From NCBI RefSeq assembly GCF_000424105.1, contig NZ_AUJG01000008.1:1-64000 (forward strand): DNA of 64,000 bases. Reading direction: 5' to 3'. This DNA is from Lachnospira multipara ATCC 19207. Lineage in GTDB: Bacteria > Bacillota > Clostridia > Lachnospirales > Lachnospiraceae. The position numbers and the translations under genes are program-made. Below, in pieces: positions 16,525-25,409 of the stretch. The notes under the pieces were generated by a model. The model saw only the letters and a list, made by a program, of their open reading frames with translations. It did not search any database and was not told the origin of the DNA. How positions within the stretch are numbered: position 1 is the first letter of the stretch; each line of letters begins with the position of its first letter.

Positions 16525-16965
16525 CTAGTTATCATAAGACTTAAAGAAAGCCTCAAGTCTATCAAAGGTCTTTACAAGAGTTTCTGCCTCGCTTGGGCTT
16601 AAATCCTCTGTAACCTTCTCAATCATCTTCTTATGGAATTTCTGATGATGAAAATATGCCGCAATTCCCTTTTCAGTTAGTGTAGCATAGACAACTCTAC
16701 GATCTTTATCGCTTCTATATCTAACAGCGTAGCCCTTCTTTACAAGTCTGTTAAGACCAATAGTAAGAGTTCCCATTGTAACGCCTAAACTTTTAGAAAT
16801 CTCACCCATAGTTTGAGGATCTTTTATACCTACGGCCTCGATTATGTGCATATCATTAACAGATATATCCTTATAATCTTCAGTTATTAAAGCCTTTTCC
16901 TCGATATCCAAAATGTCATTAAAAAGATCGACCAAAATCTTGTTTAGAGATTCATAAATATCCAT
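16525..16965 (-). CDS. MarR family transcriptional regulator
   Basis: A 146-residue winged-helix protein. The recognition region TMGEISKSLGVTMGTLTIGLNRLVKKGYAVRYRSDKDRRVVYATLTEKG (about 52-100) contains the MarR D-x-R-D/R-x wing motif. The sequence resembles FabT-type regulators of lipid synthesis (ISVNDMHIIEAVG near residues 34-46), but no fab genes are near, so that assignment is weak. It is divergent from KDG kinase across 201 bases. A perfect inverted repeat overlaps its own predicted -10, suggesting autorepression. Confidence 0.9.
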   Translation of the reverse strand: MDIYESLNKILVDLFNDILDIEEKALITEDYKDISVNDMHIIEAVGIKDPQTMGEISKSLGVTMGTLTIGLNRLVKKGYAVRYRSDKDRRVVYATLTEKGIAAYFHHQKFHKKMIEKVTEDLSPSEAETLVKTFDRLEAFFKSYDN

Positions 16966-16986
16966 TTATCTGCTACCTTACCTAAC

Positions 16987-17017
16987 TTCATTAATAACTA
17001 AATTATATATTAATGAA
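16987..17017 (-). promoter_or_regulatory. Candidate MarR operator
   Basis: TTCATTAATA (16987-16996) and TATTAATGAA (17008-17017) form a perfect 10-bp inverted repeat. The centres are 21 bp apart, two helical turns, and the repeat spans the predicted marR -10 box. This is the geometry expected for a dimeric winged-helix repressor. Confidence 0.62.
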
Positions 17018-17030
17018 AATCGATTTGCAA
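17002..17030 (-). promoter_or_regulatory. Promoter of the marR-like gene
   Basis: On the minus strand TTGCAA and TATAAT are separated by 17 bases. The -10 box falls inside the candidate operator dyad. Confidence 0.65.
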
Positions 17031-17096
17031 GGCTTCTATAAATTTTTTAATAGTTTGTAATATTTCGAAAATGTATACAAATAAAAGTTCACTTTG

Positions 17097-17125
17097 TTGC
17101 AATTTTATGCGCTGTGTAGTATCAT
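17097..17125 (+). promoter_or_regulatory. Promoter of the KDG kinase gene
   Basis: TTGCAA and TATCAT with a 17-base spacer. Downstream, CTAGTTTC (17131-17138) and GAAACTAG (17159-17166) form an 8-bp inverted repeat whose loop contains the GGGAGG ribosome site. Translation could therefore be damped by the fold. Confidence 0.55.
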
Positions 17126-17166
17126 TTTAACTAGTTTCTAAAGGATTTAGAATGGGAGGAAACTAG

Positions 17167-18180
17167 ATGAGATTTATAGCAATTGGAGAATTAATGTTAA
17201 GATTATCTCCACCTAATTATGAGAAGATTGTAACAACTCATGACTTTAGAGTTAACTACGGTGGCGCAGAGGCTAATGTAGCTGTATCACTTGCTAACTT
17301 AGGTGTAGATTCTACATTTTTTACAGTATTACCTAATACAGATTTAGGAAAGTCAACAGTGAACTATCTTAAGTCAAACGATGTCCATACAAAAGAAATC
17401 ATTATGGCTGATGGTAGAATGGGTATCTATTACTTAGAGGAAGGCGTTTCAGTACGTCCATCTTCAGTTATTTACGATAGAGGTATGTCAGCATTTGCTG
17501 AATATGACTATAAAGACGTGGATTTTGAAGAGATCTTAAAGAATTACGATTGGTTACATTTAAGTGGTATTACACCAGCTCTCTCTTACAATTGTAGAAG
17601 ACTTGTAGATAGAGCCGTTAAGGCTGCTAAGAAGTTAGGTCTCACAGTAAGTTTTGACCCTAACTTTAGAAGTACACTTTGGTCTTTTGAAACAGCAAGA
17701 GACGTATTATCAAAGTATCTTCCATACGTTGATGTTTTAATTGGTATTGAGCCAATTCACCTATATAGAGAAGATGGTACAGATTATAAGGATGGCTTAA
17801 CAATGGACCCATCTTTTAAAGAGATGGATAGAGTCTTTAGAGAGATTGATAATCAGTATCATATGAAGGCTATTGCTAGAACAGTACGTTACGTACATTC
17901 TGGTAGCAATAACTCACTTAAGGCCTTCTACTACACTAATGGCGAGACTTACGAAAGCAAGACTATTAACTTTGAAATCGTAGATAGAGTTGGTGGTGGT
18001 GATGCATTTTCATCAGGCCTTATCTATGCCTTAATGGAGAATATGTCTGCCGAAGATACAGTAAACTTCGCCGTAGCATCTTCAGTAATGAAGCACGCTA
18101 TTAGAGGTGATACTAACATTACAAGTGTAGACCAGATTAAGAGACTTATGACTAATGCATCTTTTGATGTACAGAGATAA
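17167..18180 (+). CDS. kdgK: 2-dehydro-3-deoxygluconokinase (KDG kinase), PfkB family
   Basis: A 337-residue ribokinase-fold sugar kinase. It predicts phosphorylation of 2-keto-3-deoxygluconate, the product of pectin/uronate breakdown, before aldolase cleavage. Features are VNYGGAEANVAVSLA (sugar-binding N-terminal motif), the KdgK-type segment YYLEEGVSVRPSSVIYDR, VSFDPNFRSTLW and the C-terminal PfkB signature DRVGGGDAFSSGLIY with the catalytic Asp. GGGAGGA lies 6 bases before the ATG. It stands alone, but pectate lyase and pectin esterase genes lie elsewhere in the window. Other PfkB sugars cannot be excluded; KDG is the best fit. Confidence 0.88.
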   Translation: MRFIAIGELMLRLSPPNYEKIVTTHDFRVNYGGAEANVAVSLANLGVDSTFFTVLPNTDLGKSTVNYLKSNDVHTKEIIMADGRMGIYYLEEGVSVRPSSVIYDRGMSAFAEYDYKDVDFEEILKNYDWLHLSGITPALSYNCRRLVDRAVKAAKKLGLTVSFDPNFRSTLWSFETARDVLSKYLPYVDVLIGIEPIHLYREDGTDYKDGLTMDPSFKEMDRVFREIDNQYHMKAIARTVRYVHSGSNNSLKAFYYTNGETYESKTINFEIVDRVGGGDAFSSGLIYALMENMSAEDTVNFAVASSVMKHAIRGDTNITSVDQIKRLMTNASFDVQR

Positions 18181-18234
18181 TTTGTGCTTTAAAGCTAATC
18201 TAGGCTAACAATAGAATAAACATGGATTTATAGG

Positions 18235-18282
18235 CCTATGGAACTAGAAACATCGCTCTAGTTTCCATAGGTCTTTTTTTTA
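18235..18282 (+). terminator. Terminator after KDG kinase
   Basis: A long stem, CCTATGGAACTAGA with TCTAGTTTCCATAGG (one bulged base), is followed by CTTTTTTTT. Confidence 0.9.
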
Positions 18283-18370
18283 TATGAAAAAAATAGGGGA
18301 ATTTTATTAGGATTTGTAGTATAATATATTATTGCGGAAAATTTGTTATGAAAATTTAGTGAGGTTATAT

Positions 18371-21300
18371 ATGGTAGTTTTTCCAAAAGGTGGAATAAAG
18401 GCGCAATCGACGCTTTTATCTACATATAGTAAAGGTGAGGCACTATTTAAAAGTGGTGCGATTGAGAAGATTGAATTAATTAAAGGAAAAGGCGGACATT
18501 TAACAGTTGCAGGTGATGTCCTAGACGAAAAAGGAACTACATACGGAGCGAGTATTAAGTTTGAACCATTAGACGATAAAGTTAAGGCAGTTAAGATAAA
18601 TGATTGTGAATGTGCCTGTCCATCAAAGAAGGGACACAAGGGATTTTGTAAGCACATTACAGCCCTTGCCCTAGAGACTAATAAGTTAGTGAAATTAGAT
18701 GACATTAGGGAGTTACTTGAATCTGAGGAAACTAAGTATAGTTTTGAAGCAGGAATAGATGATGAATCAACTGGCAATAGCTTTCTTGATTCTTTAATAG
18801 ATATGGGCCTTGAGAGCAGCGTATCAAAGGGTGTGGATGGTTTATCTGATGCATTTTCAGGCAGCAGTCTTGAACAGCATTCCACAACTTCACAGAAGCT
18901 TTTTAAGCTTATGAATGATGAACTTATGGATGAGTATTCTAAGTATGAATCTATAAACGGTGTTAGTAATTTAGGTATGGAAGTTACTCTTAATTTAGCA
19001 GTTACAGGTATTTTTGCTGAATTTAGAGTTGGTGATAGATATAAGTATGTAATTAAGAATATAGCTGAATTCTGTGAGGCTATGAACACAGGAGAAGTGG
19101 TAAATTATGGTAAGAACCTAGAGTTTAAGCATGAGCTAGCAAGCTTTGCACCAGAGTTTAGACCTCTTGTTAAGTTCTTAAGTACAAGTATTTACCTTGA
19201 GGAGAAGTACAAGAATAATGATAATTTTTCAAAGTACTATTACAGAGCCTCAGGAGATAAGACAGTAGAGATTAAGCCTCATAACTATAGAGCTTTCTTT
19301 AATACACTTGATAAGATTGAAATCGAGCTTATGGGTCTTGAGAATAAGAGAGTTAAGATAGTCAAGGAAGATCCTGAGATTAGCGTAAAGATTACAGCAG
19401 ATGAGAAGCTTGGCTTTGCCAACATCGAATTCCCAGAATATATCTACCTCGATGGTCTTGATATGGGAATCATGCTTATTGATTCTACAATGTATGTCCT
19501 ATCTAAGGGATATGTAGATGCTATGGGCGAGATTTTAAAGGTATTTGCAGAATATGTTATACCTTCAAGTGAAGATAGATTTGATAAATATAGCATTAAG
19601 AAGAAAGAGAATAACAAGATGAAGGTATCAAGCGGCGACTTTGGTACATTTGCAGAAACAATTCTTCCTAAGCTAGAAAAGCACACACAGCTTGAGGTTA
19701 CAGGTCTAAACTTTGAGGATTACACAAAGCAGGACGGCGTGTGTGAATTAAGATTTGACGTTGATAATACAGGTAACATCATTTGTAGCGGTGTTATTAA
19801 GTATGGCGATAAGGTAGTTGATTTAGGTGAAGGCGCAGTAGATAACGACCTTTCAGGACGTAATGCCAAGGCGGAAGCTAGAATTAAGCACATGCTTAAC
19901 GAATATTTCCTCAGTGGTAGAAGCGGTAAGTTATGGGTTTTACCTAAAAATGAAGACGATGCCCTTGCAAGACTTATTGACGAAGGTATCCCTAAGTTTG
20001 AGGAAATCGCCGATACATTTGCATCAGAAGCCTTTAAGAAGTTAAAGGTAGTGGTAAATAAGCCAATTTCTGGTGGCCTTGCAATTAAGGGAAATCTCTT
20101 AACTGTTTCTTGGGACGTTGAGGGTATGTCTAGAGAAGAACTCTACGAGGTACTTGATGCCTACAGACAGAAGAAGAAGTATTTTAGATTAAAGAACGGC
20201 GAGGTACTTAGAATTGCCGGAACTGATATTGAAGAGCTTGCTCAGTTAGAGGACGAACTTGGTCTTTCAAAGAAGGAATTCTTAAGCGGTGAGACTGAGG
20301 TTCAGCTCTTTAGAGCCCTTCACTTAAATGCTCTTATGATGGAGAACAAGGAAGGTATTAAGTTTAGAACTAATAAGGAATTCGATAACTTAATTAAGAA
20401 CTTCGAGAATTTAAAGAATAAAAAGCACAAGGTGCCAAAGATTGTAAATGCTACACTTCGTGAATACCAGAAGGAAGGTTTTAACTGGGCTTGCGCTCTT
20501 TCAGAATTCTCCTTTGGTGGAATTTTAGCGGATGATATGGGTCTTGGTAAAACTTTACAGATGATTAGTTTCCTTGCCACAAGACCTGAAGAGCACCATA
20601 TGGTAATCTGTCCTGCATCCCTTGTTTATAACTGGGAGGCAGAAATTGAGAAGTTTGCCCCTTCTTTAAAGGTAAATGTAATCTCAGGTAGCAAGGAAGA
20701 ACGTAACGAGCAGATTAGCCACTGCAACGAATACGACATCAATGTCACTTCTTACGATTCTCTTAGAAGAGATATTGAGGAATACGAGGGCTTCTCTTTT
20801 GATTGCCAGATTATTGATGAGGCTCAGTATATTAAGAATCCGGGAACTATGGTTTCAAAGGCTGTAAAGTCTATTAATTCAAGAACACGTTTCGCCTTAA
20901 CTGGTACACCGATTGAGAATAGACTTAGCGAGTTATGGAGCATTTTCGATTATCTTATGCCTGGATATCTTTACAAGTATAAGAACTTCAAGGATAGATT
21001 TGAGGAGCATATTGTTGGGGGCGTTAGCGTCGGTGAAGACCTTGAAAAGGAAAATGATGCAACCCTTAAGGCATTAAAAGACCTTATTTCTCCATTCTAT
21101 ATTAGACGTAAGAAGTCAGACGTATTAAAAGACTTACCTGAAAAGGTTGAGAAGGTTGTTTACTCTAAGATGGGAGCTAAGCAGGAGAAGTTATACTACG
21201 CTTCAGAAAAGAACCTTGTGGATCAGATTGGCAGCAAGGACAACAAGCAGTTTAAGGAAGATAAGTTACAGATTCTTGCTGAACTTATGCGTCTCCGTCA

Positions 21301-21862
21301 GTTATGTTGTGATCCTAAGCTTGCCTTTGAAAATTACAACGATGAATCCGCTAAGTTAGAAACATGTATCGACTTAGTAGAATCAGCAGTTGAGGGTGGT
21401 CATAAGATCTTACTCTTCTCTCAGTTTACATCAATGCTTGAAAAGATTGAGGCTAGACTTACAGAGAAGAATATTACAACTCTTAAGCTTACAGGTCAGA
21501 CACCTAAATTAAAGAGAATGGAACTTGTTGAGAAGTTCCAGGAGGGTAAGGTAGATGTATTCCTTATTTCTCTTAAGGCTGGTGGTACAGGTCTTAACCT
21601 TACAGCAGCAGATATGGTAATTCACTATGATCCATGGTGGAATGTGGCAGCTCAGAATCAGGCTACTGATAGAGCCCATAGATTCGGCCAGAAGAATACA
21701 GTTACAGTTGTTAAGCTCATTGTTAAGGGCACAATTGAAGAGCGTATTATGGAATTACAGAATCGTAAGAAAGAGCTTGCAGATATGGTACTTTCAGCAG
21801 AAGGTGTGGCTATTTCTTCACTTTCTAAGGATGACCTTCTTAAGTTATTTAATAAAAACTAA
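18371..21862 (+). CDS. SNF2-family helicase with N-terminal SWIM zinc finger
   Basis: A 1163-residue Swi2/Snf2 ATPase, probably a DNA translocase. A SWIM zinc finger CECACPSKKGHKGFCKH (about 80-96) lies near the N-terminus, then a long helicase-associated region to about residue 690. The ATPase core shows motif I DDMGLGKTL (near 721), motif II DEAQ (near 816), LTGTPIENR, LLFSQFTSML, SLKAGGTGLNLTAAD and motif VI QATDRAHRFGQ (near 1100). This is the standard bacterial SNF2 layout found in many Firmicutes. Start ATG is selected by GTGAGG 6 bases upstream; an earlier in-frame TTG has no ribosome site. Substrate and cellular role are unknown; no restriction or defence genes adjoin it. Confidence 0.93.
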   Translation: MVVFPKGGIKAQSTLLSTYSKGEALFKSGAIEKIELIKGKGGHLTVAGDVLDEKGTTYGASIKFEPLDDKVKAVKINDCECACPSKKGHKGFCKHITALALETNKLVKLDDIRELLESEETKYSFEAGIDDESTGNSFLDSLIDMGLESSVSKGVDGLSDAFSGSSLEQHSTTSQKLFKLMNDELMDEYSKYESINGVSNLGMEVTLNLAVTGIFAEFRVGDRYKYVIKNIAEFCEAMNTGEVVNYGKNLEFKHELASFAPEFRPLVKFLSTSIYLEEKYKNNDNFSKYYYRASGDKTVEIKPHNYRAFFNTLDKIEIELMGLENKRVKIVKEDPEISVKITADEKLGFANIEFPEYIYLDGLDMGIMLIDSTMYVLSKGYVDAMGEILKVFAEYVIPSSEDRFDKYSIKKKENNKMKVSSGDFGTFAETILPKLEKHTQLEVTGLNFEDYTKQDGVCELRFDVDNTGNIICSGVIKYGDKVVDLGEGAVDNDLSGRNAKAEARIKHMLNEYFLSGRSGKLWVLPKNEDDALARLIDEGIPKFEEIADTFASEAFKKLKVVVNKPISGGLAIKGNLLTVSWDVEGMSREELYEVLDAYRQKKKYFRLKNGEVLRIAGTDIEELAQLEDELGLSKKEFLSGETEVQLFRALHLNALMMENKEGIKFRTNKEFDNLIKNFENLKNKKHKVPKIVNATLREYQKEGFNWACALSEFSFGGILADDMGLGKTLQMISFLATRPEEHHMVICPASLVYNWEAEIEKFAPSLKVNVISGSKEERNEQISHCNEYDINVTSYDSLRRDIEEYEGFSFDCQIIDEAQYIKNPGTMVSKAVKSINSRTRFALTGTPIENRLSELWSIFDYLMPGYLYKYKNFKDRFEEHIVGGVSVGEDLEKENDATLKALKDLISPFYIRRKKSDVLKDLPEKVEKVVYSKMGAKQEKLYYASEKNLVDQIGSKDNKQFKEDKLQILAELMRLRQLCCDPKLAFENYNDESAKLETCIDLVESAVEGGHKILLFSQFTSMLEKIEARLTEKNITTLKLTGQTPKLKRMELVEKFQEGKVDVFLISLKAGGTGLNLTAADMVIHYDPWWNVAAQNQATDRAHRFGQKNTVTVVKLIVKGTIEERIMELQNRKKELADMVLSAEGVAISSLSKDDLLKLFNKN

Positions 21863-21930
21863 TATATATAGATGCTTTATTGATTTATACAATAGTGAAA
21901 TGCTATTATTGAGGTAAAGTTAAATAGATA

Positions 21931-21962
21931 TATAGCTGCGTGTCTTTAGGCTCGCAGCTATA
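21931..21962 (+). repeat. Perfect hairpin in the alcohol dehydrogenase leader
   Basis: TATAGCTGCG and CGCAGCTATA form a perfect 10-bp stem around a 12-base loop. It ends 8 bases before the GGAGGG ribosome site of the next gene. No T-run follows, so it is not a normal terminator; it may be an operator or a leader structure. Confidence 0.6.
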
Positions 21963-21980
21963 ATTATAAGGAGGGTTAGT

Positions 21981-23213
21981 ATGTTAGATTTTAATTACTA
22001 CGTTCGTACTGATGTTAGATTTGGCAAGGGCCAGATTAAGAGCCTAAAGGAATTGGTGGCTAAGTATAATAGACAGGCACTTGGCCAGTTAGGTGAAATC
22101 AAGGAACTAGAAAAACCAAACGTACTTTTAGTTTATGGTGGTGGAAGCATCAAGAAGAATGGCATTTATAACGATGCTATGGAAGCTTTACAGGGCTGCA
22201 AGGTTTGCGAACTTAATGGAATCGAACCTAACCCTAAGATTGAGAAGATTAGAGAAGGTGCTAAGCTTTGTAAGGAAAATGATATCGATATTGTAGTTGC
22301 CATCGGTGGCGGTTCAGTTATTGATACCTCTAAGGTAGTGGCAGCAGGTGCTTACTATGACGGAGACCCATGGGATATGGTTCTTGATAGTAATAAGATT
22401 GGTAAGGTTTTACCAATTATTGCAATTCTTACAATTGCCGCAACAGGTTCTGAATGTAATAAAAATGCTGTCGTTTCCAATATGGAAACAAATGAGAAGC
22501 TTGGTACAAGCTCTAAGGAATTTATACCAAGAGCTGCAATTTGTGACCCAACATATCTTTTTTCACTTCCAGCAATTCAGACAGCAGCTGGTACAGCAGA
22601 TATTATGTCCCATACTTTCGAGCAGTATTTTAGAAAGGATACAGGCGCTTATCTTACACAGTCTTTCTGTGAGTCAATCTTAAAGACATGTATTAAGTAT
22701 TGTCCTGTAGCTCTTCAGGAACCAGACAACTACGAGGCTAGAGCTAACTTAATGTGGGCATCAACTACAGCTCTTAATTCACTTATGTCTTGTGGTACAG
22801 GTGGAGCTTGGACATGTCACCCTATTGAACATGAGCTCAGTGCGTATTATGATATAACTCATGGTGTAGGCCTTGCCATTGTTACACCTAGATGGATGAG
22901 ATACATTTTAAATAAGGATACTGTGCTTAAGTTTGCACAGTACGGTCATAATGTATGGAACATCAGAGGCGAGCTTGATAGCATTGACGGCCTTTCAAAG
23001 GGCGAGTTAAGCATCATTGCTAATGAGGCCATCAATAGAACAGAGATGTTTTTTAAGGCATGCGGTATTCCAATGACACTTACAGAAATCGGAATCGATG
23101 ATTCTAAGATTGATTTAATGGCAGAGGATACTATTAAGTATAACGATTTATCTAATGCTTTCGTGCCTTTAACAAAAGAGGATATAAGTAAGATTTTAAG
23201 AATGTGTTTATAG
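21981..23213 (+). CDS. Iron-containing alcohol dehydrogenase (BdhA/YugJ-like)
   Basis: A 410-residue group III alcohol dehydrogenase, NAD(P)H-dependent, likely reducing aldehydes such as butyraldehyde or acting in fermentation. The nucleotide motif GGGSVIDTSKVVAAGA is present, as are ILTIAATGSECN and the metal-ligand regions TADIMSHTFEQYF and PIEHELSAYYDITHG. It is about 20 residues longer than typical because of an insert (YNRQALGQLGEIKELEKPN) near residues 30-48. Strong ribosome site AGGAGGG. The downstream glycosyltransferase starts 13 bases after its stop and is probably co-transcribed. Confidence 0.92.
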   Translation: MLDFNYYVRTDVRFGKGQIKSLKELVAKYNRQALGQLGEIKELEKPNVLLVYGGGSIKKNGIYNDAMEALQGCKVCELNGIEPNPKIEKIREGAKLCKENDIDIVVAIGGGSVIDTSKVVAAGAYYDGDPWDMVLDSNKIGKVLPIIAILTIAATGSECNKNAVVSNMETNEKLGTSSKEFIPRAAICDPTYLFSLPAIQTAAGTADIMSHTFEQYFRKDTGAYLTQSFCESILKTCIKYCPVALQEPDNYEARANLMWASTTALNSLMSCGTGGAWTCHPIEHELSAYYDITHGVGLAIVTPRWMRYILNKDTVLKFAQYGHNVWNIRGELDSIDGLSKGELSIIANEAINRTEMFFKACGIPMTLTEIGIDDSKIDLMAEDTIKYNDLSNAFVPLTKEDISKILRMCL

Positions 23214-23225
23214 TAAGAGGTAAAA

Positions 23226-24164
23226 ATGGAAAAAGAAACTATATCAGTAATAGTGCCAGTTTATAATGTTGCAGATTATTTAGAGGAGTGCGTGATTAGC
23301 ATTATAAATCAGACCTATAAGAATTTAGAGATTATACTAGTTGATGATGGTTCAACTGATAATAGTTCTAAAATATGTGACGATTTTAGTAAGAAAGATA
23401 CTAGAATAAAAGTAATTCATAAAGAAAATGGCGGAATAGGTAAGGCAAGAAATGCAGGAGTAGAACTAGCAACAGGAGAATATTTAGCTTTTATTGATAG
23501 CGATGATTGTATAAAAGAGACATTTATTGAAGAACTATATAAACTACTAAAAGAAACAGACGCAGATATTGCTGGTTGTCGTTTTTATAGAAATGTACCA
23601 AACACCACAGATTACGTATATCCAAAAGAATCAGAGGATTACAACTTTGTAACTGATTCTGAGGGAGTAATGAAGAGGCTTTATAATGACATGGGTGTCT
23701 TTTGTGTTGTATGGAATAAATTGTACAAAAAAGACATTATAAAAAAGCATCCATTTACGGATATAAAAATAGCAGAAGATGCATATATAATGCGTGAATA
23801 TATGTTTGAAGCCAAGAAAATAGCCTGGACTAGTAAAGCTCTTTATATGTATAGAGATAGACCAGGAAGCATAATGACTTCTAAGAGAAATTTTAGTATA
23901 GAAGAACAGGAACAAAGAATGTTCTGGTTAGAGAAGCATATTGCTTATTATAAAGCTAATAAGATGGAAGAATTACAGGCATTAGCTGAGAAAGTATACC
24001 TTTTTAATATAAATGAAGCGTGGTCTAATTTAGACAAAGAGGCAAAAAATTATTATAAGAAAAAGTGCTTTGAAAAATATAGACATATGGTGTGGGCAAA
24101 AGGTAACCCAATAAAATCTAAAATAAAATATACAATATTTGCAATTAAATTAGTTTTGTCGTAA
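23226..24164 (+). CDS. Family 2 glycosyltransferase
   Basis: A 312-residue GT2 enzyme. The N-terminal GT-A domain reads ISVIVPVYNVADYLEECV, IILVDDGSTDNS and KENGGIGKARNAGVELATGEYLAFIDSDDC, with the D-x-D equivalent DSDD. The C-terminal half is helical and basic, with no TM segment, as in capsule or surface-polysaccharide transferases. AAGAGG lies before the ATG. Its base composition is richer in A+T than the upstream dehydrogenase. The next gene, 147 bases later, is a Stealth-type protein, which supports a surface-glycan role. Donor and acceptor are unknown. Confidence 0.9.
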   Translation: MEKETISVIVPVYNVADYLEECVISIINQTYKNLEIILVDDGSTDNSSKICDDFSKKDTRIKVIHKENGGIGKARNAGVELATGEYLAFIDSDDCIKETFIEELYKLLKETDADIAGCRFYRNVPNTTDYVYPKESEDYNFVTDSEGVMKRLYNDMGVFCVVWNKLYKKDIIKKHPFTDIKIAEDAYIMREYMFEAKKIAWTSKALYMYRDRPGSIMTSKRNFSIEEQEQRMFWLEKHIAYYKANKMEELQALAEKVYLFNINEAWSNLDKEAKNYYKKKCFEKYRHMVWAKGNPIKSKIKYTIFAIKLVLS

Positions 24165-24311
24165 ACTTGAATACAGTGGCATTTTACCAACTGTAATCAT
24201 GAGGAACTTGCAAAGTAGATTTAGAATGTTAGTTTTACCGTAGTGTAAGCAATTAAATAACTTTTAAATTTGCTTTGTAAAAATACGACATAAAAAGGAA
24301 AACTAGTTAAT

Positions 24312-25343
24312 ATGAAAAATAAGAAAATAGACGCAGTAGTATTATGGGTTGATAGTAATGATCCAAAATGGCAGGAAGAAAGAAAACACTATAAAATAGC
24401 TAAGGCTGACGAACAAGGAAATCCATCATCATGCTTTAGAGATTATGATTTATTAGAGTTCTTCTTTAGAGGGATTGAAAAAAATATGCCATGGATTAAT
24501 AATGTCTTCTTTATTACTTGGGGACATTTGCCTAAGTTTTTAGATACTAAAAATCCAAGACTAAAAATTGTAAATCACAAAGACTTTATACCTGAGGAGT
24601 ATTTACCAACATATAACTCCAACGTAATAGAGTTAAATTTACATAGAATTAAGGAACTCTCAGAGAATTTCATCCTATTTAACGATGACATGTATGTAAT
24701 AGATGAATTAAAAGAAGAGATGTTTTTTAAAAACGATTTAGTTTGCGACAGTCTTTTTTCTAGAACAATGGTAAATTATGTCTATGGACATCAGATTTAT
24801 TATACAGTCTTTAATAACATGAGCTTAGTAAATAAGCATTTCTATGGACATAAACCATTTACTAAGTGGATAAATTCGAAATATCCATTAAAAGAAAATA
24901 TATCTAATGCGGTTAATAGACTAACTAAGAGATATTCAAGTTTTGAAAATCAGCATTTACCCCTAGCACATAAAAAATCAACTTTTGAGGAGATTTGGAA
25001 AGAAGAAGGAGAAGTCCTTGATAAAATGTGCCATAACAAGTTTAGAACAGCTTATGATTTTAGTCATTGGCTAATGCGTTATTGGAGATTTGCTAAGGGA
25101 GATTTTTGCCCAGTTAACGTAAAAGAAATAGGCTTTTACACAGATTTAAATTGGAATATAAATGACTTAGTAGATATAGTTGTTAATAAAAAAGAAAAGA
25201 TATTTTTATTAAATGACTCAGCTGATGAGACAGATGAAGATTTTATAGAGCATAGACAAAAAATCTATGATGCCTTATCTAAGGTTTTACCGGAAAAATC
25301 ATCCTTTGAGTTAGATAGTAAGACTAAAGAAAATGTAGCATAA
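24312..25343 (+). CDS. Stealth family sugar-phosphate transferase
   Basis: A 343-residue Stealth protein. This family transfers hexose-1-phosphate from a nucleotide sugar and is related to GlcNAc-1-phosphotransferase and capsule enzymes such as CpsY/SacB. Conserved region 1 is DAVVLWVDSNDPKW. Region 2 runs through FRDYDLLEFFFRGIEKNMPW, LPTYNSNVIELNLHRI and FNDDMYVID. Region 3 includes HKPFTKWI and later HLPLAHKKS. No TM segment is evident. It is paired with a GT2 gene upstream but lacks a full capsule locus around it. AAAGGA precedes the ATG at a slightly long distance. Confidence 0.88.
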   Translation: MKNKKIDAVVLWVDSNDPKWQEERKHYKIAKADEQGNPSSCFRDYDLLEFFFRGIEKNMPWINNVFFITWGHLPKFLDTKNPRLKIVNHKDFIPEEYLPTYNSNVIELNLHRIKELSENFILFNDDMYVIDELKEEMFFKNDLVCDSLFSRTMVNYVYGHQIYYTVFNNMSLVNKHFYGHKPFTKWINSKYPLKENISNAVNRLTKRYSSFENQHLPLAHKKSTFEEIWKEEGEVLDKMCHNKFRTAYDFSHWLMRYWRFAKGDFCPVNVKEIGFYTDLNWNINDLVDIVVNKKEKIFLLNDSADETDEDFIEHRQKIYDALSKVLPEKSSFELDSKTKENVA

Positions 25344-25371
25344 AACTTTTAATTTTAGAAAGAATCATCCC

Positions 25372-25400
25372 TTGACTTTTTTCTATATATTAACTACAAT
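25372..25400 (+). promoter_or_regulatory. Promoter of the ileS T-box transcript
   Basis: TTGACT and TACAAT are separated by 17 bases. The predicted start near 25407 would begin the T-box stem I. Confidence 0.65.
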
Positions 25401-25409
25401 TAATTAAAA

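Noticed and set aside
18346-19089. 247-residue minus-strand frame opposite the SNF2 gene
   Set aside because: It lies wholly opposite the helicase N-terminal region, has no ribosome site, and its protein is Ser/Leu-rich in the way typical of antisense shadows.
23226-25343. Complete capsule or exopolysaccharide locus
   Set aside because: Only a GT2 and a Stealth gene are present; no flippase, polymerase, chain-length or priming transferase genes adjoin.
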